Shown: one piece after another, positions 1 through 12,300 of the stretch
How the letters are laid out: every line of letters starts with the position of its first letter
Position numbering within the stretch: the first letter of the stretch is position 1
Assembly: GCA_963995525.1 (NCBI GenBank)
Contig: OZ023211.1
Span: 53,564,914-53,628,913 of the forward strand
Source: Escarpia spicata
Taxonomy: Eukaryota > Annelida > Polychaeta > Sabellida > Siboglinidae
Direction: 5' to 3'
Length of the DNA stretch: 64,000 bases
The notes under the pieces: model-generated
Told to the model about the DNA's origin: nothing
Databases searched by the model: none
What the model saw: the letters and a program-made list of their open reading frames with translations, nothing else
Translations under genes and position numbers: made by a program

Positions 1-167
1 CAAGGTCCCTTCTCAAAACCACATCACTAGATAATGTAAAACTTTTGCACTTTGGGGGCCCCTTAGAATGATTCCTTGTATATAGTGGCAGCACCCTAAG
101 ATACATCTATGCAAACTTAGAAAAAAAGCAATTTAGTCTCTTGGACCTTCGGCCAAAGGACTAAAAA
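1..167 (+). repeat. Dispersed repeat A, copy 1 (truncated by window edge)
   Basis: It matches the copy at 33881-34294 in its outer parts and lacks the middle. It ends with the hairpin AGTCyCTTGG-ACCTTCGG-CCAAAGGACT followed by A-rich sequence. It is probably a non-autonomous mobile element of unknown class, 38 bp from exon 47's donor. Confidence 0.7.
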
Positions 168-205
168 AACAAGTTTTAAACAAATCAACAGTAGGTATGG
201 CCTAC

Positions 206-304
206 CTTAGAGGGGTTGAACTTGGTCTTGTACACCGAGATGACTCCTGAAGTGTCAGCAAAGAAGAGCAGTCGACAATCTGGGACGGACGCACAGCACG
301 TCAC
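206..304 (-). CDS. LYST: LYST coding exon 47 (WD40), last exon in window
   Basis: Residues 3491-3523. [20 protein letters not shown], then VISVYKTKF, corresponds to human [20 protein letters not shown] and VITAYTNRF. Boundaries are CTGCCAG|GTG and TCTAAG|GTAGGC, phase 0/0. The remaining WD40 repeats and stop must lie on the minus strand beyond the left edge. Confidence 0.94.
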
Positions 305-3300
305 CTGGCAGCAGACATTGCAGTGTTAGTGATGATAATAGATTACTGATTTTCCTTTCCATTTTCATTTGTTCACTCATCATGAATGTTAACAACATTT
401 CAGATTGTCCCAGTGAAATAAGTGTTTCTATGAATGCCAAATCTTATGTTTGTTTTGTTGATTCACATAACTGGTTGTGTATGTTTTCAATGATATTTAC
501 AGCATTATGAAGAGGTCCATCAAACTGTTTTAATATATCCATCTTTTTTTATTTATACAATTAATTTTATTGTTTTTCTTTGTAACATTTCTACATCACT
601 TGCGTACAATGACTGCCGTGCTTCCACCTAGCAGTAGCTGTCACTCTGATAACAACAGCAGGAAGCTGTCAAAACATTACCAAGAAAAAAATTAATTGGC
701 TGTAAAAATGAGGAAATGCTTGATATAAAGAATGACACCAGAAATGTTAATGATGCAACTCGGAAATTTCTGACAACAACGCTCCATCCGACAATAACAA
801 ACTCATCTCATTAAACAAGATGACAGGTGACAAAACAACCTTAGACAAGTGACAGCACTGTACCTGTTCGTGTGTGCGATAGTGCATGAAGTTGACTGCT
901 GGCAGGTCCTTCCTGTTTTTCAGACGGATGATGCTGTCAGCATGACCCCAGCTGACAATGGCTGCCCACAAGACATCCACTGTTCTCATGGCTGTCACGC
1001 CTGCACGTATGGTTATTTACATGTCATTACCAAATAGTATTTATTTCCAACATGACATGACAATGGCAGTACAATAAATAGTAAGAATACATTTATTTCA
1101 GGTAAAAAAACATTATATATATAGAAATAGGCGATACACACAAATAGATATTAAAACATGTTTAAAAACATAAGTAAAATATATTTATAAATAAAGTTTA
1201 TAAAATATATAAGTTATTTCAGTAATAATATACAAGTAAGAAATAGAAAGTATAAAAGTATAAGAAATAATTAAATAAATATGTAAAAACAGGATATAAA
1301 GTCACCATTTTCAACATATATTATAGTAATTTTGAACAGTATGTCCACATGAGCCCATTAACAATATCTGTACATTTTATCATATTATAGTACAGCAATA
1401 TATAGTCAATTAAAATGTTCACACATATATCTTATTAATGGTGATTTGGAAATGGGAGAATGCATAGAATGACCACCATATTGCCATCTAGTGGTAGTTA
1501 GTCTGACGAAGACGGCTGAAACCAGTCGAAAAGTAATGAGGAAAAGGGTAGAAATGACAATGAAATATACCTGTAAACCCTACTAGATTTTCTGGGAGTT
1601 TTCCAGATTTGATGTGAAACTCTCAACCTCCCAGAAAAGAAAATCTCCTGGACTATAGGGTTTAGTTCTGGTGAGCCTCAAGGGGATGCAGCTGGACATT
1701 ACAAGGGAGGTGCAGTTGGTGGTCCTAAGGGTGCACTCAGATGTGTTTTGGGAGAAAAATTATCTTGGATTTTGAAAAGTTGGCAGGTGTAGGTCTAATG
1801 AGAATTGACAAGACATGTCCACAAACCTTTCTCCTTGCTGTACATAACAATGAGACAGCTACTTGGGCCGAGTCCGAAGACTTCCCCTGTGGGCAGGGCA
1901 ACGAGGGAGGAGACTGCGGATCCGTGGGGCTGCATCCATGACAACATGGGGTCCGGCCAGTCGGGGGAGCCCACATAGTTTCCCCACTTCAACCCGGATA
2001 TGTTCCTGAGGGGTTGCAGCTGCAACAAAATAGTTTGGTTTGTTGTAAACTGCGGCAGTGGTGAATATCTAGGACATAAAATGTGACTAATAAGCTATTC
2101 CTATTTAAGAAACGTCAAATGTTTATCATTATTATATTTTTATTTGCATGATGTGCCAACTAGTTTCGTAAATGTTTCGTGTGATGTTTTATCGAGCCTG
2201 TTAACATCTTCCTAACTAAATGCCAGAGGAATGTAACAAAAAACACTGACTTGGTAAATTTCCTTAACATCTTCCTAACTAACTGCCTGACGAATGTAAC
2301 AAAAATACATACGTTTGGTAAATTACCTTAACATCTTCCTAACTGCCAGAAGTGTGTAACAAAAAACATACAGATTTGGGAAATTTCCTTAATATCTTCC
2401 TGACTAACTGCTTGACGAATGTAACAAAAATACATACATTTGGTAAATTTCCTTAAAGGAAATAAAAATAAGGCATTAGCTAAAATCCTTTTTCCATGTG
2501 TACACAAAGTTTAACATTGCATGTAACATTTGACAACATTAAACAAATACAGAAAAATATATTTGTAACATAAATTCGATTTTAAGCCCTTCTGTGATTC
2601 CCGCGGAATATTAAATTTTAATGAGCTAGGTGATCACATGGTATTGTGACGTCACTTATGGCACACACTCGCATCAGGCCAATCCTTTCCATGCATTCAG
2701 AGCATGTTTACAAGGATAGCTTTTGGGTCGAAACGAGCGTCAGAATGAGTTATTGTGCAATATTCCGACGTAATACAAACATTAGTCATCACAGAGGAAC
2801 AAACGTTCTTACGGTTCCACATGAATCAAATTTTATTCAAAACAACGAATTCGAATGGGCCTACAAATCGACTAGATTTCGCCGAGCTTGGGCTCGTTTT
2901 CAGAATAATTATATCGAATGCAACCAACGGGAGATAATCTACACAAATAAACATACATAGCAAACATATATTGTATTCAGCTACAGAAAGTAACGTAATT
3001 ATATATCCATTACATTATATTTGTTTGGATAAATCAAATTTTGAAACATCGTTATATAATGACCATATTTTCATTTTTGTGGCGAATAAATAATTACTAC
3101 AAAAATAAGAATTATTTACAAACAGTGCATTATAGTATAAAATAATTTTGTTTATATTACTTCATGAAAACATAAACAAAAAAGTGTAAAGAAAATCAAT
3201 GGTTTGCATGCTGTCAGGATTGAACCGGCACCGCCCGATTGTAAAATAAACGACAAGTAACCAACGCGCCTACCCACTGAGCTAGCGGGACCAGCGGAAA

Positions 3301-6300
3301 TTGTCTGACTGACTTAAGTTGTTATGATAAATTGTACAACTCCTTCATATATCGATATTCTAGTGATATTATGAGATTATGCATGTTACTTTATGTAGCT
3401 GGATACAATACATGTTTGCTATGTATGTTTATTGGTGTAGATTATCTCCCGTTGGTTGCATTCGATATAATTATTCTGAAAACGAGCCCAAGCTCGGCGA
3501 AACCTAGTCGACTTGTAGGCCCATTCGCATTCGTTGTTTTGAATAAAATTTGATTCATGTGGAACCGTAAGATAACTGCTTGTTCCTCTATGATCACTAG
3601 TGTTTGTATTACGTCGGAATGTTGCACAATAACTCATTCTGATGCTCGTTTCGACCAAAAACCTATACTTGTAAACATGCTCTGAATGCATGGAAAGGGT
3701 CAGCCTGATGCGAGTTGGAGTCACATCTCGGCATCCCTAAAAGCGCGCCAAAAATATGCATATTCGAAAATGTCCGGATGCACAGCATAAAATGTGGAAT
3801 TTCTAATTCATTGATTAAAAAAAATTTGTTTGGCTTGGTGGACGTGGAAATAGATAGCAGGATGTAATTTAACATGAATTCAAGCAATAGATGTTTTTAT
3901 TCCCTTTAACATCTTCCTGACTAACTGCTTGATGAATGTAACAAAAATACATACATTTGGTAAATTTCTTTAACATCTTCCTAATTGCCAGAAGTGTGTA
4001 ACAAAAAACATACAGATTTGGGAAATTTCCTTAATATCTTTCTAACTAACTGCCCGAAAAATGTAACAAAAACCAAACATTTTGTAAATTTCCTTCCTCA
4101 TCCTGCCAGAAGTTTTTGCATTTACATTTCCCAAATTTATCAATGTCAAACCGCTACCTGACTCTTGGCGTATCCTCTCAGACCACTCTCCCTGCCAGAG
4201 ACGTGGGGAGAGGGGTGGACATGGCGGAAGAGTTTTTTGGGAGTCTGTCCGTATGTCTTGATCATGGTACGAGTGGCGTTCCTTCCAACAGGGTCAGCTA
4301 TGCTCTCAACGTCAATGCCAAAGTACGTCTGAAACAATTGATCACCAATCCAGACTGGCTTTCCTTTGGGGCAGATATATGGAACTGTAAGATAACAATG
4401 GATATATGATAACATATTCTAAAGCTGAAACATAATCATTGAAGCTTTTTGTCCATAAATAACGTAAGTTATGTATAGTTGCATAATAACAGTGGCATAC
4501 CTTCAAAACATGTAATATTGTAATAAATAAAAGTGACTAGTACATCGTAACTGATAATAATATGCATTCTCTGTGTATTGTTTTTTATATATTTTTTAAT
4601 GCTATTTTAAAATGTAATTTATATGTATTATTTACACTGCTGGAATGCTGGATTTGCTGGTGAATAAACATTTTATAAATAATTATAATTATTATTAAAT
4701 AAAAGATATAGAAAATATTACAAAACATTGTGGGTGGATCAATCATCTACTTCCTTAATTCAGTCAAACACTTCCACGCACTGGACCAATGACATTCTTC
4801 CACACCATCTTAGACCAATCAATGTACGTTAACAGTCTTTAATTTAAGTCATTCTGTCTCTAAGAACAACACAAAGGTTACACATTTCATGTAACATCAG
4901 TTGCAAATAAACATCAAACATTCTATATGGAATAAACCACAAAATATGTGGCCGAACATGACAAAATATTTCACTTACCGCAGGATGGAAAACATTGATG
5001 GCATCAATGGCAGCCCGGCCTGTCTGCTTGAAGCCAAAGATGAGGTCTATCCAGGCACTGATGTTAGCCGAGACGTAGTCAGACTCAAGGGCCTGGCGGT
5101 GGATCAGGACAAAGCGACGGGCGTCACCATGACACCAGGGTGGCAGGGTGACGTCTGACACTGGGTGACCAGACTGTCGGACACCGAGATTGAACCCTGA
5201 AAGAGATCTCTTTCAGTACATCTGCTTCTGCTATTACTTGCATCGTGTATGAAGATTAAAGTGTTTCTGTTTATGATCAAATGTATTGGTGCATTCATGT
5301 TTTAGAGAAAAGCTAAACCAGCTTTATATTACTGTAGACAATAGTCTAGATAATGAAAGAGAACTAAAAGAAAAATGTGAGCTAATTTGTGAATTAAAAC
5401 ATTACTTCCATGAAATTTACAAAAATACATTCCATAATAAAAATAGTATCCACATTTCCAGTAATACATGAGACAGAATAAATCAAAAGTAGTAAAACAA
5501 AAAACAAAAAACCTCTAGATTTTATTCAAAGTTGACTAAATAATCCTCTATTCAGTAATGTCAGTAGTTTGTATATTCAATTAAAATAATTCCATTTATT
5601 ATTAACAAGTGATGTCGATGTTTAATGATTTTCTTCCAATGATGCAAATGTCAATGAAATTAATACAAAATGTTACCAAGCAGCCATTTTTTTACATGAC
5701 CAACTTGGTATTTTTTTCGGGAAAAACTAGTAGTACCAATATCATGAGGAATCAGGAATAACAATTAGAGGGATTTGTTATCTTACTTTCATCATTGCAG
5801 AGGAAGTCTGGCAGGAAGAAGAATTCTGGGATAAGTTCCTTGAAGCTGGCTAATCTCCAGGTCGTCTCCATTGAGTGGAATGTCCTATCTGGCAGGTCAA
5901 ACTGGTTGTCTGCAATGTCCAGTCAAATACATTTTTACTGACCACAAGACAGGTCAAACTGGTTGTCTGCAATGTCAAGTCAAGTACATTCTTACTGACC
6001 ACAAGACAGGTCAAATCGGTTGTCTGCAATGTCAAGTCAAGTACATTCTTACTGACCACAAGACAGGTCAAATTGGTTGTCTGCAATGTCAAGTCAAGTA
6101 CATTCTTACTGACCACAAGACAGGTCAAATCGGTTGTCTGCAATGTCCAGTCAAGTACATTCTTACTGACCACAAGACAGGTCAAACTGATTGTCTGCAA
6201 AGACTGCAATGTCCAGTTAAATACCTTCCTACTGACCTCGATGAAGATAAAGAGAAATATAGTGAGATCAACCATGAACATGATAGTAATTGACAAGACA

Positions 6301-9300
6301 GTAGTCACAATACTTGGCAACTGAGAGTAATATTCACCAGGGGACTGTGTCATAAGATTCCTATGAGCTCGGATATCAGGGAGGATATCAACTTGTATAA
6401 TTTGACCCCAGAAATGGCGGAAACCCACCAGTATTGGAACATGATGGTGAAGACTGGTCCACAGCAAAGTGGAGATGTTCTCTAAAGGTGAGAAAAGATG
6501 AAAATAATTTACTTTTGCTCCTTAACAGTGTACTGAAAACTGTCAACACCATCACGCACCACTGGATCACTTTCGCCAGTGTGCCACAGAAATAGTATCC
6601 TCAATTATACGATAGCGGCTTCTTCCATTTAAAAAAACCTTGAAATTTAAATGGATTCTGTTTGACGATAGAGTTTCCTCATGAACTCGTTGTTATAGTG
6701 GAACTGTCTACATTCGGACAATTATAAATAGTTATACTATCAGCTGTCCAAAAACATACAGTGCACAGAAATAATTCTCAGATACACTGTCCGAACACTT
6801 ACAAACTCCTGATGATATGGTGTCCCTGTTTTATTATTAACCGGCCTGTGTAACGTCATTACAGTCACCTCATACATCAGTGTCTGATTACGTAGGAACC
6901 AAAATATAATTATCTTACAGAAGTGTCCGAAAACTTAAGGTACACAGAAATAATTAATTTTGTCAATTTTTTGGCTTTCAAAAAATGTAGTGTCCGAATA
7001 CATATAATCATTACAATAAACCAATATGATTCCGATGGGGTGTGAGTGCATTGCTGAAAGGCAGACCGAACTTCACATCACCAGGGAGTGTCTGCTACAT
7101 AAATTCAATGGCAACCTGGTCAGGCTGGATGGGACAGCATGCGCCTGACTTCAGGATAAGGAGATACATTGCAGCTAAAATTACATTTTTTTGACAAAAA
7201 TTCTCAAAATGTGATTCTGCTGTATTCTGATAGCATTTTATGTTTACTACTAATAAAGATCTCTTTTATAACATTTACATTCTTCTAAATAACTAATATT
7301 CATGAATAAAATGTGCTTCTGTCATGTAATAAATCCCATTACCGAATCTTTGACAGCCGTTTACACCTTTTTGCTAAAACCGGTGTTTTTCCAATTTGGA
7401 AACATCATATCTCTAGAAGTAATGATGCTACATTAATGAAATTTTGACTGACGTGCCCTTCGCTATTTCCTCTATGCAAAGTGGAGGAGATATTTTTATT
7501 TTATTTTTAGTTATGTGGTGAACATAATGTACGTAATGAAAAATATGGATTTTTAAAAACAAAATTGAAATATATCATTCAACATTGCATAGAATGAGGT
7601 GTTGTAAATAAGAAATAAAACGAATTACACTGATTACTGCATTATTGGAGGAGGTACAATGTTTCCAAATATATTTTCCCTCTCCGGTGGCCATCTTTGA
7701 TTGTTGCCATGGAAACAGGGGGTCTGGCAAAATAAACGTCAATATATTTTATTAAATAAGACATACTCTACAACTTGAGCACAACAAATTGCATTAATTA
7801 TGGACACGTGATGACCCGTGTCCTTGCATCATACGGAAGAAGATGATTACAATAAACTAACTATGTCACTAATTTAATGAGGGTCAGTGTAGAGATGACC
7901 GCTGACTGACCCTGGTAGTGCAGGAACATCTGTGTGAAGGGCGGGAGGCGCACGAGGAAGTGGAGCACCGTGCCACTGTTTGAGTAATGTGAGCCATAGT
8001 GGTAGGGCGCGGGGCGATTCTCTGCCAGGTCGCCCAAGCTGTCTGGCTTCAGCTTCTCTCGCTCCAGGTACTGCAAGCACAGGGGGTGAGTTGAGCATGG
8101 AGGGGTAAGTTGAGCACAGAGTGTGAGATGACCACAGTGTTAACCACAGGGGTAAATTGCATCACACATTTAAGCAAGATAGTAAGAACATTTATGACAC
8201 CGTAAATTGGGATAAATCCACTGTGAGGCGCTTAAAATATACTGACAAGCACAAAAGTGATGTTTTGTTAAGAGAACATAATATTATTACATTAAACAAA
8301 AAATTATATCATGATAACAAATAGTTGTAATGTGGGGACAAAATGTTTTATTTAGTTAATAAAAGCAATGATATTACATTATAACATAATTAAATGTGTA
8401 AATGTTCGGGTATTAACTTTTCAGGCTGTTATGATGTATAGCCTAAATATTACTACAAAGGTTTTTTTTATAAAACTGCTATTCATTTTAAAATATGGAT
8501 AATTGTACAATGGCTTCCAATATTATGGAATTGGTTTAATAATTGTTATGATGAAAATCAAATGAAATTGTTATAAATAAATCAATGTAAAAAGCGTTTA
8601 CCTTGTATTTGTCAATGTGTTTCTGTTCTGTCAATTTATCTTGTACAGAAATGGGCTTTGCTAGGTTCCTGAAAGTATTAATCAAACAGAGTTAAAATAC
8701 AAATGATCTACGTTAATCAGGGCAATTAAATATTATCTGCTTACTTTTTTGCAATTCACCAAAGTAAATTTCGTTTATCTGATATTGAAGGAATTAGCAT
8801 TCTGCTTATTTTAACAAAGATGTGTTTCACCATGATTTCTATACGTGATTTTCTTGAATTATGTGGTTCTTCCATGGTAACTCTTGATGTTGTTTAAGAA
8901 AAACACACTAAAAGTTGTCAACATATGGATGGATATGCCAAGGAGCTATGGTGAATAAGCATGGTTATAAAGGTAAGTTTTTAAATGACGGTGGAATTGT
9001 GTAATATTTTTCATTGATCTAATACTAGGAGCAAGAATATTGCAAAGGGTTGGTGCAGAAACATAAAAGCCCAATACTCGTGTTGTCACCATCTTGCAGC
9101 CAAGAGTTTGATGGTTTCTAAGATAATCATTATATAATGCAGTTCCATGTACAGTCGCGCCTCGTTATAACGCGGTAGTCGGGGTCCACGAAATGAATCC
9201 GCGTTATAAACGGGGCGCATTATAAACGTGGCGCATTCCCGTATCTGCCGTCAGGGGCGCTACGATGACGACCGACACCACTGCTGCGCGAAGAACCCCA

Positions 9301-12300
9301 TCGAAGCCAAAGTGTGCACGTCGCGCAGTCTATACGCAGTTTATGAAGCTTACTAAACTGCCAGCCAACGTCAATGTGTATTCTGTTTAACTGTCATACA
9401 CTGTTGGACACTGTTGAATGTTGAACTGAATAAAATTCATGAATTGTGTACCGTTTTCAAATAAACAACGGACCAACAAGCCATGGTCAACTGAACGATA
9501 ATATGGTACTGCTGACGTAAGATCTAAAATAATGACCTGGCACTCAGCAGCCGAATACGCAAATGATTTGACAAAAGTTGTGTTAGAGTTGATTAAGGAT
9601 TTAAAGCTACAAGTACAATTGGCTTAACTTCGTCTTTCAATCAATATCAAAATACCAATTTAGAAAGTACATTTACCGTGTCGAACAATACTATGATTCA
9701 CTAATTCATATGCGGTTGATGAATTAATATTTTGGCGCACCAGTACAGCCTACAGGCAGTAGCTTTGCGTTCATCGCAGCGAAAAGCTAATATTTGTTAC
9801 GCAATGTTAGCTTACTGATCTTGCCTACTAAGCTGTATTAACCAATTCTTAAGCAAGGCGTATTTGTGAATTTCAATTGCACTTTACAAGGCTACAAGCT
9901 GCCCGACGCCGAAACCAGGTGAACTCGCGATCCGAGGAAGCCATGAGCATGACTAGCAGATTGGAAACGATTCGTCTGATGTCGGCGCAAAACAAACAAT
10001 ACTTCGCTCCACATTTATTGTTCTTAAAGTAAAAATTGACCATAATTTTAGTTAAAGAAACTTATACCTTTGATAGCATTGGCAGCGCAGAATAAACAAC
10101 GGCAACGTAGTGACGCGCCTCACACTTGATTCATTGCAGTTGTACGTCAACGTTAAATTTATTGTCCGCCAACTAGACAAAGATGGGGATAACTTCACAC
10201 AAAACAATTGACAGTTATTATCGTGTTAATATAGTTTGTCATAGCGCCCATTTTCCACGACCGACCGCGTTATAACCTAATCCGCGTTATAATGGGGCAT
10301 GTTATAACGAGGCGCGACTGTACATTTGAAGTTTAAGGAAAAAGCCGTTGCAGTGCCAGGTCTGCTACAACGGGCTGCCACACTGAAGCTTCAAAAACCT
10401 TCACACTGAAATAGCTAACAAGCAAAACCTCTGATATATTAAACATTCCTGGCGACTGTTTCACTAAGATCACGTGTTCATAAGGAAAAACATCATTAAA
10501 CAAAATCCATTTTTAAATTTACGCTTTTTTTAAATGCACAATACTGCCACCATAGTACCAAGGAGATTATTTCTATGACACCACCAGCAAAAATGTTCCG
10601 GTGGCCCATCATGACATTGCCATTTTTTTATTATAAAAAAAGTTAAGGGGCGAAACTGATTTTAAAGAACAAAATGAGCAGCTCTTAAGAATTGATTTTA
10701 AAGTCGAGCAAAATAGGGTGCTCAAAAATAGATTTTAAAGATCAAAATAGGGAGCTAAAATCTATTTTAAAGAGCAAAATAGGGAGCTAAAAAAAATATT
10801 TTAAGGAGCAAAATAGGAGCTAAAAAAAATCTATTTTAAAGAGCAAAATGAGGAGCTCTTAAAAATGCTTGTGAAGCAGTCCCCTGGTCCTTGATCAAAC
10901 CCAACCAGGACGGGGCACATGATCGTTGAATGGACCCACCTGTAGGACTGAGAGTCGTCAAGGTCGAGTGTGTTTCCCGTGTACTTAGCAAGGATGAAGG
11001 GAAGGACGGGGTACTGCATGAGGTCATTGAAGGACCTCCCCGCCATCTTGTTGAGGTAGCTGAGGTACTCAAAGTTGGTGATCCTGCCGTCCAACCAGTA
11101 CTGCTGCACAGCCGTGAGGTTCTCTGTCTCTATCACATTGGGCAGACGCAGGGCCACTAGCTGAGAGTGGAGCTCATCCCTGTCCTAGGGTGGGAAATAG
11201 GGATTTGTGAGGTGGCACTGCTTTAATCACAGGCACTATGTTCCCTCAAATAAAACCAGGAAATTTATATCCATTTCTTCAATGCGTTTCTCAGTTATTA
11301 ATATTATCAAAATTAGAGAAGCGAGCAAAAAATGTGCAACTCAAAACACGTCCAAAAATACTAAATTCAACAGTCCTTAGCACCCTTATATCCGATCTTG
11401 GTATCATTTGAAAGCTTACACTTTCTGTTATTCTGACATACACACAGTTTCAGAATTGTGTTGTCTTCTGTATTCTATACACTTCCGAATGATGTTAGTA
11501 TTGGATACACGGTACAATGATCTTCTGATTGCGGAGTCACTTTCAAATTTGCATAAATTTCAGACATGCTTAGTTCATCCTATAAGCCCCCACCGTCTTT
11601 TATACATAGGCTAAACTGACATTCTCTGAGATTGAGGGTCAAAATTATCGCTCGTTTATCTATTTTAAAATTATACAGACTGCGAAGGGAAATAAAAATT
11701 CTATTCAAAACATTGCAATATAACTGTGATACATGAAACCACAATGTGACAAAATACCTGAGTGGCGGAGAAGGCGATGAGACAAGTCTTGCCATTGGTG
11801 AGGAAGATCTCAAGGGCATTGTCCTTGAGCTGGTAGCGTCGTCGGTGGATCTCCTTGATGTCATCATGAGGTAGTTGGAGGAAGAACAGGTCCTTGTTGT
11901 CCACCAGACTCTGTCACACAAAGCACTCTCATCAGGTAAGACATCTTAACAATCTAATTTTAAAAAGACACATTTTATGATTATTTTAAAAAAATACTAC
12001 ACTTTTCTATTCCTTCTTTTGTATTATTTGTTCATTTATTTATTACTTTCGGTGACTTTTATGTGACACCTTAATTACTTTTCTTAACAACTTTCATTCC
12101 AACACCAGCTTAACTTCTTTGGGAAGTTTTCAGCCATGCTGTAATAACTCATTCATTTATATGCACCACCTTGCACAGCTAGGTTCTCAATTATACAGTC
12201 GTGTGAACTAAGACAGTGAAAAAAAAAAATTCTTTAACTTCAAAGCAATCACTATATTTGTGACATCATACAATTGTCGCATTTCTGCCATGTTTAAAAT

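Noticed and set aside
1500..1545. GTCTGACGAAGACGGCTGAAAC motif resembling the '...GAAGACGGCTGAAACGTCG' tails of some retroelements
   Set aside because: Only a short match with no further element structure on either side.
2646..2960. 104-residue ORF with a 101-residue relative on the opposite strand (3419-3724)
   Set aside because: They are the two arms of one inverted repeat. The frame is not matched to any known protein and indels differ between copies.
3215..3295. A functional tRNA gene
   Set aside because: A and B boxes are present, but the acceptor and T stems do not pair properly and it sits in a repeat loop.
5871..6324. Forward ORFs of 140-149 residues with Cys/Lys repeats
   Set aside because: The 57-bp repeat is a multiple of 3 without stops in two frames; it is antisense to LYST.
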